A DNA stretch of 64,000 nucleotides from Phalacrocorax aristotelis. Lineage: Eukaryota > Chordata > Aves > Suliformes > Phalacrocoracidae. The DNA is taken from NCBI RefSeq assembly GCF_949628215.1, contig NC_134283.1, positions 23,290,975 to 23,354,974 of the forward strand, given 5' to 3'. Position numbers and translations under genes: made by a program. Each line of letters starts with the position of its first letter. Position 1 is the first letter of the stretch. The notes under the pieces were generated by a model. The model made no database searches. It was not told the origin of the DNA and worked only from the letters and a program-made list of their open reading frames with translations. Below are positions 1-14,160 of the stretch, one piece after another.

Positions 1-178
1 TGCAGAGCCTTATTTATTCCTCCCTCACCAAAAAACTGACTACAAAGATGACAGGACTTGCTCCTGCCATGACACTAATTTTTTTACAAGTACAATGCAG
101 CTACAAGAAGCCCTCCAAAAGTAGAGTTAGAAGACACTACTAAACTTTGATAATCCAAGTACAGGATTGGGGACTTAC

Positions 179-3100
179 TCTGGGTCTTGTTTTTTATGGT
201 TGTCACAGAAGAGCAGGCAGGAAAGAGGCCTACCATCATGGGGTTTCCACTCATGAAGACACCTAAGAAAGAATCAGAAAAGATCGAGTGTGCAGGGTCT
301 AGTTAATAAGGAATATATAAGGTAGGCGCTGAACACATTACACCTGTACAAAGACAGCATTGAGTCAGCAGCCACCAAGTGTTATCAGCTTGTAGCTGTT
401 TACAGGCTTATATAAAATAAGGAGATCACAGCCCATGCTGCCACAGATTGTGACAAAAGAAAAAGAAATCATGTGTCGGTACTTGGTTTGGTGCTAAACA
501 AGGGCACAATACATAAAAGAAGTCAACATTGAGAAGAAAAGATCAGAGAAGCTTTCTGCATTTACAGGGACAGTGCAAAAATAGTTTGACTACAGCCTGT
601 GCAAAGCACAGAACTCCTGCTTCCAGACACAGTTCTTTGCTTTTTATCTAAGTTTACCAAACCTTGAGCATATATAATATTCAGTGATACAACTCTTGCG
701 CAACAGATTACAAACATTCACCCTGTATCTCTATAATGTCCTGAGAATGACCATTGCAGGTGATTCGAGGTGATAACATGATAACAGAGAGAAAGTGATG
801 CTCTCTGTTCCAAGATCTTTAATTTTCTAATACTCCAGTTACCTTGGCTCGTCTTGTCCCTCAATATAGATCTGCCAGAATTTGACAAAACCATCATGAC
901 TTGCTGTGGCCAACACAGTTCCATCTGGAGAAAGTGCTCCCTCGCTCAGGCACTAAACAGAGGCAGGGTGGGAAGACAAAGAAAAGTGATTTTACAACTC
1001 CTTGTGGAGAAAGAGAACTCCTCAAACAGGAATTTGACAGTACATTCGTCAGAGTGATTTCCAACAGACAAGTCACAAGGCAACTTAACCCTTCACAGAA
1101 GAACTGACAGGACTCTTTTGTAATAATAACTAACATTCACCTTTTCCAGACAGCAAATCTAAGTACAATGGATTGTGTTGCTACCGTTCCCACTGTTACT
1201 CATGTTATGAGCAGAGCTCATTTTGATTTGGGATCTTCTGGCTTTTCACAGTCATGATAGATGAAACAATTATGATTGTGAAACAAAGTGATACAATTAC
1301 TTTGTCATCATCCTGTTCAAGAAGTGAAACTGGCCTCTTTCCAGTTGATTATTTTATATTTGAAATATCACCTACTGGATACTCAGCTGCAGTCCTGGTC
1401 CACTGTACTCACAGATATAACTATACTCATAAGGGAAATCATAGAAGAATAAAGATGTCATTGGGCTTAATTTCCCCCTTCTTATCCAGCAGTAAACCAC
1501 TGCAGCGTTAAGTGTTCCATTTACCAGGACTTGTAACAAAATAGATGAAATACAGCCCAGTTTGTCAAACAGGCCCTTGGAAATACAGATGAGTTTTGTC
1601 AAGAGCCATTTTCAAACAATATGGCTACACATTCACCCTGGCTCTTTAAACAAAGGTTACTTACCAATACTGTGTGTACATAGCCAGTAGGTTGTGGGTG
1701 ATAGTTTGGATGGGTAAGAAACTGGGTTATTTACAGCCAGCTGTCCTAAGAACTGCAGCTCCTGAGACACTACAACCCAAAGAAAACCTAAGTGATCTGT
1801 AGTGATCACCTATGTGATGGCAGTAAAGAGAGCAAAACAGGTTTATACCGTGCTGTGTCCTTTCACTACGATGAAGCCTTCTTTGATGCTAGGCACTTCC
1901 ACAGGCCAGGAGCTGTTGTTTGCTCGGATAATGTCCAAATCCCACACCTCTGCCTGGAAAACATGTGGGCACACAGGTTTATTCCTACAACTACTGGTCT
2001 GATCCAGCAGAGAATTTCTTATATCCTTACCTTATATCCTGACGTACCAGCTCAATGGCAAGTATGTGACACAAATCTTCCCATTTCCACCCAGTTTGGC
2101 CACTAGATGCTTGCCTGACATGCAGCTACATGAAAGTACGGTGGAACTGCTCCTGGCAGTCGTAGCTGTGGCTCACCAATCCCCCTTTCCCTGGGAACTG
2201 GCTCAGCCTGAGCAGAGGAGTGATGCCTCTGGCCCCCCACATTGTTTCTAGTGGTCCCACTATTTGATGGTGAGCAGAAGTTATCACTCTCCTTCCTCCT
2301 GAGCCCTGAGGAAAGATCAGCATGACCTCTCCTTAACACCTCATATTATGGGAGGATCCCCAGCACAGATGGGACAGAAGCCTTTACAGCTCTAACCATA
2401 TTGGTTCTTTCTGTCATTGAATTCTCTCCCTCTAATAAGGGACAATGTTTCATAAGCAAGGTTTCCTTACCCTGTCCTCGTGCAACAAGGCCAACGTCTG
2501 ACTTCCCTCTTCACCACTCTCCTCATTATCATCTGGGATGAAAGGGCACCAGATGATTCTTCGAGAGGTGTTCAATGGGGTATTGTCAGGTCGCTTGATG
2601 TTAACCAAGATCTCCTCTCTGATCACCACAGTTAAGAAACATAACATTCTGGCAGTGCTTCTGACACTCAGCAATAATCTGTTCAGGCTTGGTCCTCTGG
2701 TAAATACTACTAAACCTCATGATTTTTTTTGATCATTGAGACTCAAAAAGAAATCAGATAAAAGGATTCTGCTAAGAAAGGTGGCAAACCAGCATTTCTT
2801 CACCAGCAGAAGAGGTTAAGCTTACAAAAGTTAATAGAATCTCGTAATTTTCTCTTGCAGGCTGCAGACAGGGACAGGATAAGCACAACAGGAGCACACA
2901 CATCTGAACATGCAATCCATGCAACTGCTAATGGACAGATTAAATTATTTCAGCTAGCATAACAACACTACCACAGAAAGACAGAAAAGCTACCACGTTG
3001 TCCCAGGCCAAATGCTCTGGTCCACCCATACAAATCAGATCTTAAACAACTACAACCACCTTCACTCCAGCTGCTTTTGAAATGATGGTATACGATTGAA

Positions 3101-6100
3101 ATTAAGAAGCCACAGCCTAAGACAACATATCCCACAGGCGCATGTGCTTCCCAAAAGCACTGAGCAGTCACTCCTAGCAATTAAAAGAAGATGATATAGG
3201 GCAATGAATCAAACACTGAAAATAACTTTCAGGACCACCAGGAGAGGGATGACAGGTTTGGAAGGAAGATAGCAAGCGGCAGGGGGAAAGTATTACATCC
3301 TCTTCCCCAGAAAAATAACTGAGGAAAAGAGCTAGAACGCACAAACGTGAGTAAAAAGCTTTGTCACATGGCCAAGGTAACACTGTCCATGTGTAAGGCC
3401 AGCTAAGTCCAGACTGATACTTCTCACTGACTACTTTTGCCTGGACCAGAAGAAGCACTGGGGTGTCACTCCTAGAATTTCTACTTAAATGCAATATCAC
3501 ATGATGATTGTGCTGAATACAGGCACAAGTTGATTGATTTGATACTCTGGAAAGAGCAGAAGTATTGACGTCCCCCCATCACGCTGGTATTCTGAAGAGG
3601 CTACAAAATAAGTTGCAATTTTGAGGCTGCATTCACATCTAACCGTTACACAAAGACTGTTATGAGGCATATTTTGACAAGATACTGGATTTTTTCTTTA
3701 TCCATGGCCAGGCGCCAGACAAAAAGGTTGCCGGCCTCATCCAGGCATGCCAGCTGGTTGGAGTTGAGATGAGCAAATGCCAGGTCTGCCACACCGCCTG
3801 TGAATCCTTTCAGCAAGGTCCGCTCAGCAGTGCTGATGCTCAGCACCCGCACCATAGCGGAGCCATTACTGGCAGCTGCAGAAAAGACAGAGGGAGAAGT
3901 CATCATTTAGCTGTGCAATTTCCCCACTGGACTGCCTTTGTTTCCAGCCATTGGTTTGTAATTTCCAGTACCCATCCTAACATCAGCTGTCACTGGCAAC
4001 ACACTGAAAACCTGTATCCATGTTAACAAGCCCTTTCAAGACCCAGACAAACATTCTCTGCACTTTTCACTTTGGCAGAAAAGATTGGAATAGCGCATCA
4101 GGAAGAGTTTGCCTGCCTTGGAAGGGGCCGCTTAATTCCCTGTATCTTCTACAATTTCTTGAGCACCTCAAATTCTAAGTTCCTCTACTTAAAAAGTCAA
4201 CAGAATTTGACTTCTTGTGATTCTCAGGATTATTCTCTGAAAGATGCCTTCATTAAATGTAAGGCCTAAATCTTTATCCCGCGCTCATGACAAAGCTACC
4301 AAACCTCCAAGACTGACCTCCAGTGACAGCGAATTAATTTTAATTACAATTTCATTTTCAGTAAGTGGAGTCACTGAGAGGCAGGTAGGCCAAATGTATC
4401 TTCTGTAAGGGGAATGTAAAAAGCATAAACATTCACCTGGCAAAAAGTACTGCTTTTTGGCTTGCATGACTGAAAAGAACATGCTTTACAGCATGCACAT
4501 ACAAAGCAAAAGTCTCCAACTTCCCATTTGAGACAAACATCACTATAATGAAGGCAGTCTTATGGAGGCCCTATTGTTTCCGCTTCTCAATGCCCAAGCT
4601 GGCCCTAGCAGACCATTCAGCTCTCCATAGTGTTACTGCACCTAAGCTTTAATACTTTAAAAAGAAAAGGGTGAGACAGCCTAAAGCTGCTCTAAAATAA
4701 CCTCAGCTAGGAAAAAACACAGAAGCGGAGTAGTAGATTTCATAAAAAGCCAGACGAACTGATGGGTGTTAGAACTAAGAAGAAAGGAAAGCACTGATGG
4801 AGCCCCAAACACTGCGCGCTTATATGAGAGCAGAAAGAGACATTGCAGATGACAAAATATTAATTTGTTTCCTGTATGTTGTGAAACAATCTTTCCCTGT
4901 TTTGTTCTGCTTTTCTCTCGCTTCCTACTGCAAAATACACTGCATCTGCATTGCTCTTTGGCTCCTCTAAATTTAGCCTTAAACTCAGTTCTAAATTCAT
5001 GCAAGCAAATCCATCGCAAACATTGATCTGCTCAAATTACCACAGGGCTGCTTCTGTGCTTAGCCACAGAGAAACTTGTTTACTGCAGAAATATTTAATT
5101 AGAGGAATAATCTCAACATCAGCATACTGTCCAGTGAAACTAACGTAATCCTTCAACTTTTCCTCAATTCCAACCCAAGTCCTCTTTCTTTTATTTCTAA
5201 CTTCAGAAAAGCTTTTCTCCCTCCCCTGTAGCTCCAGTTTCACTTATACTCCCACTACAACAGCATCCTGATCTTGGTATTTCAAGAAATGCTTCAATTA
5301 TTGCCAGTTACCTTCTTCTGATGTGAACTTTGCCTCTCAGAGATACACGGAGCAAAAGAATACAAATCACATCCACAACAAGAAGGTATCTCACCTCTAA
5401 TGGCATAAGCCAGGTAGGAATTTGAAACAGCTATCAGATTGCCATAATAGTATTTCTGCTCCCAGTCATATCTAGCAACAGGCTGTATTTTCACCTGCTC
5501 AGGAGAAAGAAAACAAAACATGAGATGTGCCTGGAATTAACTTTTCCTGAAACAAACATGCCAAATATATGATTTCCTCCAGGGAGGATCTCTGAGGTTT
5601 AATAGGAAGCTATTAGAAGCAGCAGTTGGTAAGAAGAGTTGCACATTGAGTACCAGGCAGCAGAGCCCTGACGATTCAAAATTCTGGAGGCTGGTGACTA
5701 TCTTCTTCCATTGCAGGAAGGAATGTGACTCTCTGAATTTTGTCACACTGCAGAACAACACTCTACCCTGCAAGTACAGCAAAGCAGCCTTTACCTCTTT
5801 ATTAGCACTGGGCCCAGATTCCCAGTTCTTGGAAACTTTTTTGAAATATAGAAACACATTTTCTGCATGGGCACTTGCTTTTTAGTTTTAATACTGCTTT
5901 CCAAGAAGCTGAGAGTCCTGGTCTTATTTGATAAGCATTGTCTCTGTGAGCAAAGAATTAAGAAATGTTATGGGAATTACAGCAGGAGTCCTCCCTTTCA
6001 TTTTTATCTTCAGTATTATCTATGAAAAACAATAATAACATAGTACAGTAGTCATTTATGATCTCTGTGGACCCTTAGTTCAATGCACATCAAGGGACAA

Positions 6101-9100
6101 AGTGATATAATATGAAAAAGCTGAGAAGATCAAGACCAGAGTTCTGTCTCCTAATTATTAGCATTTGTTCTCAACATGTCTTGGTATTCTGCTACAGCTC
6201 TAGTTCTAATCTCAGGATATTGGTTCTTCTGCAGCTCTGGTCTGCTGGGTAGAGCCCTCAGCAGGACTGAGGCTAGCTAGCTATCAAGAGCAACCCTCCC
6301 TCCTTAGTGAAGACCTTCCAGTGAAGAAACAATCAGCAGGAAAAGCTTGTTTGTGAAGGATGGACGCTTTCCCAGGAACCTACAGGTTAGATCATGGACT
6401 TGTTCCTGCAAATTAGACAATGACTTAGCCGGTCTCTGGAATAACAGTAACAATCAGTTACAAGACACTGCTCCAATTTTTTCCCCCTTGTTAAGGTCTT
6501 TGACAAACTTCTACCTAATGACAAGCTCCTATAACACAGGAAAGAGATAATAATGTCTGTTTAAAATATTCAAGCATGAGCTGATGTGATTAAGAAAAAA
6601 AAGAGACAGAACTATACTTTCTCTTGCTCCTTACCTTGTTACTCCCTCTGGCCTTACTGGTGATGCTGGAATCACTGCTGGCCACTATCTCCACGTCTTT
6701 TGCTGATATCACCACACAAGTGGAGCTGTCACCACTGGAAAGGCAGCTTTTAAGAAAAACAAAGGGAAAAATCAGACAAGACTCAAAAGAAGAGAACAGA
6801 GGTCAGATATTTACAATTCAAAATTTTAACAGCAGTGCAGGAGTATCTGTGCATCTAGGAGGTTTGAACTGAACACAGAAGTACTTTCAGTTAAGAGGCT
6901 CCCTTCTCCAGGTGCCAAACACCTGGTTCGCTCAGCTTAAAAACCTCCAGTCTCTTCTCACAGTCCATTAATCTATTTGACTGGAGCACAGAACTACATT
7001 GGGTTAAAGTAGCCTTGAGTACTGCCGAACACTGGAAGGTGCAAAGAGACCAAAGCCAATCAGTGGCACCTCATCAACAACAGTGCACATTGCTCATAGT
7101 TCTTGCAGCATCCTCTCTCAAAACCATGACCAGAGAACCCAAACAAAAGCTATTTACATGAGCTCTGATGTTAAGAGTCAGCACACGAAGCCAAGCATTA
7201 CACCAGTTAGACTGAGGTGGATCTGTAGGTGTGGATATGTATTATTACTCCTATGACAAATCCAAGGTATTCTATATGCATATGTTCTCTTGCATATAAG
7301 CAGTAAAAGCACATGTTCTATCCAAAACACACTGATGTACATGCACTTAGCAAAGAGTTAAGTAGAAATCTAGCTCAGGATCATTTGTCCTGTTTTAAGT
7401 TCTGCAGAGAGAAATACTTCTACCAGTGCAAGGTCTACCATACTACAAACTCGTATAAATTATCACTCAGGTAACCTGGGTCCCTGAAAGAGTCTGGCTG
7501 AAGGTCTGTGTGAGAATGCCAAGTCCTACCCAGAGCCCTGCTAATTTACCTCCACCCTGACTTGCAGTGTTTGCTGTGTGGCCAGTCCTGCTCCCCTTCT
7601 CCCTAAACAGCTCTGCTGATATTCTTCAGTTCAAGTAGCAGGGATGGCAGGCTCCACACATCGGCATTGCAAAAACTACAAAAGCTCTGACCAATAGCAG
7701 GGACTCAACTGCCACCTGAACTCAACGTAAAACTCACTGTCAGATTCCCTGCATGCTTGTCCAGGCTCACCAGAACTAATTTTTAACAATTTCCTATTCA
7801 CCCTTAGCCTTTTTTCAACAAAACTTACATAACTTGCTTCTCCTGCAGGGCTCCCAGAGAAATGCTGCGATGCACTGGCTTAGCCAAAGGAGGTCTATCT
7901 CCGGCCACGATGGGATCAGGCACCAGCAGTCCATTCAGGTCTCCGTTATACGAATTTGATGGTCTCTGGTTCTCATTCACTGAACCTAGGAAAAAGCAGG
8001 ACCAACAGTGCACAATATCCATTTAAAAGAAAGAGCACTGCATGAAATACACCGCCTCCAGATGTTTTTTTGTCAGGTTCTACTCATCTATCAGGTAGAA
8101 CACACTGAATTAGTTGGGAAAAGTATTCTTCTCCAAAAAGGATAAATTAAGAGACCTCTCACATAAGAACTTTATCTGCACACAAATGAGCAAAGTCATA
8201 GCTCTGTTCTTACACGTGCAATCCCAGCAGATCAGAAAAACACCACAGAACACGTACAAGGAACTTACCAGGTTCAAGGAGCAAACAGGCTTGAATCAGA
8301 AAGACTTAGTTGGTAATTCAGATTCGCTGAATCAAGTGCCAGATCAAAGGGTTCCTGAAGGGTCATTTCTAACCCTTCTAACATTTCTAACCTAATCGTG
8401 CCTGCAGACAGATCTCCGAAGCCCATCCATACAGCGGTCAGCTGCAACATTTGGGGTTGGCTGGAAATAACATATGTGTTACTTTCCAACTCTGGCTTCT
8501 GACTAAGACCTGATCTCAAAGGCCAGGTGTTCAAGTAACTGAGCTACAAAGCTGTGCAACTGTGCCTACAGGATTCCCATTTTTCCCTTAGTTGACTAGT
8601 CACACAAAAGTTTACAGCACTCAGGTTTTGCTTAAAGCAACCATTTGTTCAGAGTTTCAGCTGTGCTTTGAAGAGTACGTGTACCCTGGCTTCTTATATT
8701 TGGCCTAGCACACGTTGCCTGGTGGCTTCTGTGACTTCTGAACTCTTCTAGAAGGGGACAGATGTAACAGGGGGTGAAGGAGACTCTTCTCCCTACTTGC
8801 TACTTACTAGCAAGGTAAATAGTTGACGATCCCCATTAGAGAGCAAGCCCAGTCCATCTGCACTTATACATCGGTACATCAAAGCCAAAGCCTTCTGTCT
8901 CAGCAAAACCCTCGCTTGAAATTTTCACTGGTTTTGAGAACCAAAATTTCGTATACTGTTGCCAGGTAACAACAGCTGCTGAGCTCTTGCAAAATGGCTG
9001 CTCCCAGGACCAGAAGCTCCACTGTTACTGGCACACATAAGAAACCCAAACATAAGTGCAGGCAAGAGGCACATCCTCTGGAAGCAAGGCAAGCTTTCAG

Positions 9101-12100
9101 TTACCAAAAAGGCTTTAACATACCAGGATGTGTGCTGCTACCTACAGAAATAACTGTGACTATTATTCATTTGCCAGAAGAATATCTAAAACTCGGACAT
9201 TTATGAACAGTCATTAAATGAGCAACTACACTATGGACGCAAAAAGCCTGTGCAGCGACAGCGCATCCCAACACAGAGGCCATTTGGGCACTCACCTCAA
9301 TTTACTTGCACTGCATGAAGAAAACAGCAGTGGCGCTTACCCAGCACAAGGCAACTTCAGACCGGTGAATGGAATCCTGTAAAAACCTAACACATTTGTG
9401 CTCCACTTGCTGTTGCAAGATTAAGATGTGCCCCTTATTCCTACAACATATGGTTGGTGTTTGTCCAGTTGCAGCAACTTCCATCGACCACAATTTATAC
9501 TTTGCGACCGAAAGCAGGAAAAAATTCACTACAGAAAAAGCAGCTAGGCTGCCAGATAAAGACGGTATTTTCTTTGCTCTGTTTGCAGCAACAGGAACAG
9601 CTCACAAAAGCATCTCCTTTCTTTTATGGACAGCAGGACTGAGACATTCACTCCATGGGAAAGGGAAGGAGGAAACACTCCACAGAGGCTGATGGGCACA
9701 ACAACAGTACGCTGAAGTTCAGGAATGGGTTTAGCCCATCACTCTGTCTTAGTGGGAGCCAGACAAGCACAGGTGCTGCCCACACAGAGTCTTGAAGGCA
9801 TAAAAGAATGGAAGAGGCTCAGCGTTTAGTAGGTACATGAACAAACGCAAAATGTTAACTGACATTGGTAGACGTAGGGTGTCAAAGGGAAAGTGTGGTC
9901 TTATTCATTACCTTTTTAAAGAGCAGGAAAGCAGGAGCAGAGCTGAGATACTGAACTCTTCCTGCTCCCACTCCTCCCACCCCTGCATCGCGACAGGGAC
10001 ACTACTTTGTACTGAACAGTGACTTCCCTGATAAACGCCACACTAGCAGGGTGAGCCTACCTAACACATGGGTATCAGCAGAGATTTCAGCACAGATTGA
10101 AGGATACTGCCCACCACCCCAGCAGGGACTCTCCTCTGTAGCACTATGGTGTTGACAGCCTGTCTATGTGCCCCAGCTGGGAGGTCCACGGTTTGATCAT
10201 GTAGCTTCCCCTTGCTGAGGGCATGGCATCAAAAAAGGGCAAGTGCTACCAAAGTGATGAATGATGTTTGCCAAAACTGGGAGAAAACTCTGTCAAGAGG
10301 GACTTTGGTGGTGGATCACATTTTCACAATCACCAAACCCAGCAGAACTAAAAAAAACCATGTGACAGCTGTTAACTCTTTAGACCAGGGAGCGTTTCTT
10401 GTCACCCACCTGGACAGCACCCAGAATAACGTAATGCTGCTCATAGCTATGCGCACCCAGTACTGCAAAACTTTCTTTGTGACAGTAACCTTGGAAAGCA
10501 GCTACACTAGTCTCTGCTGGATATTAAGATCTGTAAGCGAAACTCGGGGTATGACAGAAACTAGAACTAGAAAGGAGCTTGACCAGAGCAATTTTATGCC
10601 AGACAAGACTAGCCCTACGCACGTAATTCACGAGGTTGCTTCTGTTCTCTTTCAAAAGCCTTGAAGGATCCCCCAGTTTCCCTTTCATCTGACATCCTAA
10701 CAGGATTTTCAGAGGCTTCCAGTTATCAAACATGTGCTTGCTCTTCACTTAATTATGACCAGTCCTTTCAAGTCTATTTGCTATTACCCGGGCAGTTATT
10801 TCTGCTGAGAACCACCACAGGCTCCTTACCGCTTGACGTACTGTCCATTTGCTCCTTTTCCTCTCAACTGCCTTCTTGTGCACTAGAGTCGACAGAGAGG
10901 GTATAAAGAGAATGAATAGAAGAAAAATGAAAATAGATAAGCTATTCTCAGTAGATAACTCCTTTGCTTCAACCAGCAAGGGAAACTGCTTCAGGGAAAG
11001 GTCAAGATACCTTGAGAGAACAGAAACAACTCCAACCATTTCCCAATCATGACATATCCTTTCAGTTCAGAAACTGCTTGTGAAACAAGTGTTCCCCATC
11101 CCTGCACTGAGTTATCCTGTTAGTCTTTTGAGTACAGTGCTGCGCTGTGAAGGAAAAATGTATTTTCTTAAAAGAATTATAATCCAGGAGCATCCAAGTG
11201 CTCCAGAAACAAGAGAAACTACTCCAAGTAATAAGTTTCTCTATGGGTATCAAAACTAATGAAGCTGGCTTCCTGTAGGTTTACCCCCTCACCCCATGTG
11301 CCTCTACACACAATCTGCATCCAACCTCTCATCCTTTTGGCCAAGCAAAAGGCAGCGCACATGACAGTTGTTTTGGAGGTAGGGTGTTCACACTGACTCT
11401 CAAGACACTTAAAAGGTATGCTATCCCTGCTTTTCCCTCAACAGGATGGGACCATGGGCATAAATTCTGTCCTCTACCCAGAGCTAAGTTTTTCCTGCAA
11501 AACTTTGATGGTCATGGTCTCTTTTGGACTATTACCTCACCAGGTTTGAGGATGGCACTGCTCTCAGAGAGGCCCAACAGCCCCTTCCACTGAGCCCAGC
11601 AACATGCCCTAAGAAAAAAAGTATTCTTAACGCAGAAGGGAGACTTGGGCGGAGGAGACGAGCACCGTCCAGTTCCCAGCGGCAACACCTCTTGGATAAA
11701 AAAAGCCCCGAGAGCCGCAGCAGCAGCAGCGAGCTCTGGCTCCCAGCGGCTTCCGCTCTGCTGGGTGACAACCCCCCTCTCCTCTAAGCGAAGGTCCCCC
11801 CAAAGGTGGGAGACTGGCTCTACTCCCTGCCCGGCTGGTACCCGGCCCCCACTCCGGGACGAGAGGCGGGGCCAGGCGGGCCACCCCCGCCCCGGGCGGA
11901 TAGGAGCCGGCGGGGGGCGATGCCACAGGCGCCCCGAGAGAGACGGCCCCAGCCCCGGGGCGCGGCCGCCAGACGGACGGCGGGGCCGCGGCTGAGGAGG
12001 GGCGCGCCGCCGCCCGACGGCCTCCCGCACCCCCTCGGTCCCGGCCCTTACCTCCCGGCCGGTCCAGCTTGAGGATGTCCCGCAGGTGCTGGGTCGCGTC

Positions 12101-12130
12101 CTCGATATCGATGCTAGAGGAGGAGGCCAT
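179..12130 (-). CDS. EDC4: EDC4, enhancer of mRNA-decapping protein 4, 5' part of gene (coding exons 1-9)
   Basis: EDC4 is the P-body scaffold that joins DCP2 to DCP1A during mRNA decapping. Coding exons, in transcript order: 12052-12130, 7829-7985, 6635-6746, 5395-5494, 3686-3875, 2471-2618, 1849-1953, 843-952 and 179-262. All have AG/GT borders and one reading frame joins them into about 361 codons. The N terminus contains IDIEDATQHLRDILKLDRP, and later exons contain YNGDLNGLLVPDP, YDWEQKYYYGNLIAVSNS, LLKGFTGGVADLAFAHLN, ALLHEDR, HDGFVKFWQIYIEG and LHEWKPHDGRPLSCLLFCD, all close to my recollection of mammalian EDC4. This covers the N terminus and most of the WD40 region; the low-complexity linker and C-terminal helical region lie off the left edge (the family is about 1,400 residues). 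The start at 12130 was chosen because the protein then begins like known EDC4; the open frame upstream is a by-product of GC-rich promoter DNA. Confidence 0.96.
2619..3685 (-). other. EDC4: EDC4 intron 5, probable U12-type (minor spliceosome) intron
   Basis: The donor after codon 212 reads GTATCTTG on the minus strand, close to the U12 donor GTATCCTT. The acceptor side has TTTCTTAAC, one base from the U12 branch consensus TTCCTTAAC, ending 12 bases before the intron end. The last 12 bases, TGTGGTGATCAG, contain no polypyrimidine tract. The other EDC4 introns look ordinary. The +6 donor base is T rather than C, so the assignment is probable, not certain. Confidence 0.6.
7986..12051 (-). other. 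EDC4: EDC4 intron 1 (4.1 kb)
   Basis: The donor is GTAAGG after the first base of codon 27, and the acceptor is a CCTAG preceded by a T-rich stretch. Apart from the CpG-rich first few hundred bases near 11.64-12.05 kb, I recognise no exon, RNA gene or interspersed repeat here. The open frames in it carry no known family signature. Confidence 0.7.
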
Positions 12131-12490
12131 GGGGCCTGGCCCGCTTCCCTCTGCCGCCGCCACCACCGCCCGCACAGCCTCCACCGCGCTACCCCGGCCC
12201 GGCCCGCCACCCACGCTTCCGCCTCCGGTCCGGGCCTGCTGCGCCGAGCGGAAACCGTCGCCGGGCCGGAGGGTTCCGGGTGCGGCGGGGGCGGAGCCGG
12301 CCTGGTGGCGGGCGGGGCGGGCGGCAGGGCCGGGGGTGGCAGGCCCGGACCTCTCCCGCGGCGGGAGCACCTCCGCCGCCCCCTTCCTCTGCCGGGGCCG
12401 GGGCACCACTGAGGGTGCATCGGGCGGGCCGCAGGCTTGGAGGTCCTCCACCGGCCCTGGCTCCTGGGCCTTACAGGCGATGCCGAGAGG
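11640..12490 (-). promoter_or_regulatory. EDC4: EDC4 CpG-island promoter and first exon region
   Basis: A block dense in CG dinucleotides and G/C runs surrounds the EDC4 start codon at 12130, in sharp contrast with AT-rich DNA on both sides. The transcription start site cannot be fixed from sequence; it probably lies within about 200 bases upstream of the ATG. I see no TATA box, and none of the ACTACA-type elements found at the other two promoters. The long open frames on both strands here are compositional artefacts. Confidence 0.75.
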
Positions 12491-12499
12491 GGACACCTA

Positions 12500-14140
12500 A
12501 AGTCTCACTCATGGAGGGTTAAATCTGGTTGGTTGTGGGGAAAAGTAACACCAGGCAGCTGCCCGGCCTTCCCTCACCTCCACACAGGCCTTCCGAGGCA
12601 GGAGGTGACCATCAGGGTTCAGCCTAACACTTGCAGTAAACACAGGCACAAAAGACAAGATACAGCAAATCTGTTTGCATATATTGGGCGTCAAAAGTGA
12701 CCTATGGGTGTCAAAAATACTAAGCAATACTGATTTAGAAACACTGGTGTTTGTCTTCTCCGGGTAAGGAACCAGGAGTGAGCGACTGTGTGGAGAAAGG
12801 CTGTAAAAGGGCCCCAGAAAGACCTACAGTGACCAATGTTGAAGGATAACTGCTTTGAACTTTTAACAGCCTAAAAGAATCTCATTTTAGATAGTTTTTA
12901 AACTAACACCCGCCACACCTATCATTGTTTGAACCCGACTTCTAAGCATGGTCTCTCCAGGCTTCTTGGGCTTGTTATTCAAAGGATTACCCTGACCTCA
13001 TGGACAAAGTCCTTCTGCAGAGCAAGGCTCATAAACCAGACCTATTCTTAGATTCTCCCTCCTCTGCCAGGCTTCATTTAGATCTGGAGCTACAGTATCA
13101 GGAGCTGTGCTTAGTGGTGACCACACAAAATGCCTTTCTACTGAAACAGTTCATCTCTGAGTAATTAATTTTGAGTGCCAACTTCCATAGCATTGAAGCA
13201 GTGACAGAACAGTCCTACATTTGAAAGAGGGAATATATGAAAACAGTGCAGTACCAAACAGGAGGGCCCTAACATCAGCTTCCAAGAAAGCTCCATTGCA
13301 ATTCAAGTGCCAAAGCAGCCCGATTTGAAAACTGACCAGCTTGAGCACAGCCCACCCCAGCCTTTCCCAACAGGTCTCAAGATGGGAAATGCCAAGTTCA
13401 CATACTCTGAAAGCAAGCTCAGCAAGGCACACTAATCCCTTGAAAATTAGCACCCGATGGGTTAGTCAGCTCTGAAGGCAAAGGGAACATGATTCCACTC
13501 CTGTGCCAGGAAGATTAATTTAGTAAATACCATTGCTGGTGGAACAACACCACCTCCAGGGTGGAAGAGACATGGCAACCAACCATGTGGTACAAGCCTG
13601 TGGTAGAGCAAACAGTACTACCAACCAGCTCAAACTGCAATGAAGGGATGCTAGAAACACATCACAGGGCACAGATCCAGCCAGGGCTTTAGAGCTGGAT
13701 GCAAACTCCACAAGGGCAGCACTGGATTGACATTCCTCTGTGTCTGCTTATGCGTTTCCTGCAATACAACTGTCCTGTTTAGCTTTGAAGGTGAACATAA
13801 TAGATGTCATGAAGATTAACTACAGGCTACCATGACTGTTGTCATCCTTGGGTATTATTTTAAGCTTTTGCCTTGGCAAAATGCAACAGCTGAGAACTCA
13901 CCTGCCATTGTTAAAAATTGAGCTAGAAGTCTGTTATAAACACTGCTGAGAGGGAGGGAAAATGAAGTTGTATGGCTAAGGGCACACCTGAACTGCCTTC
14001 ATTGGTAAAACTATCAAGTGCTCTTCAGTTTGAAAGCTTTAGGTCCATAAATATTACCTCACCAGGCAGACACGAGGTATCCAAAGCAACGGGTACCATA
14101 TACTCCATATCTGACTCATTAAAACAATTTAAACTGTTAA
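12500..14140. other. Intergenic gap between NUTF2 3' end and EDC4 promoter
   Basis: This is roughly 1.6 kb between two minus-strand genes in tandem. I see no conserved open frame, RNA gene or clear repeat. Confidence 0.6.
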
Positions 14141-14154
14141 GAAAATCTCATGGT

Positions 14155-14160
14155 TTTATT
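14155..14160 (-). terminator. NUTF2: NUTF2 polyadenylation signal AATAAA (standard isoform)
   Basis: The minus strand reads CACAATAAAACC about 405 bases after the NUTF2 stop codon at 14564-14566. Cleavage is expected 10-30 bases further on, near 14125-14145, which gives a 3' UTR of about 420-440 bases. Confidence 0.75.

Noticed and set aside
10212-10664. 150-codon plus-strand open frame in EDC4 intron 1
   Set aside because: No family signature or promoter, and mixed composition; most likely chance.
11627-12496. Long open frames on both strands at the EDC4 promoter, in frame with EDC4 upstream of its ATG
   Set aside because: They are Ala/Gly/Pro/Arg-rich by composition of a CpG island. Known EDC4 starts at the 12130 methionine.
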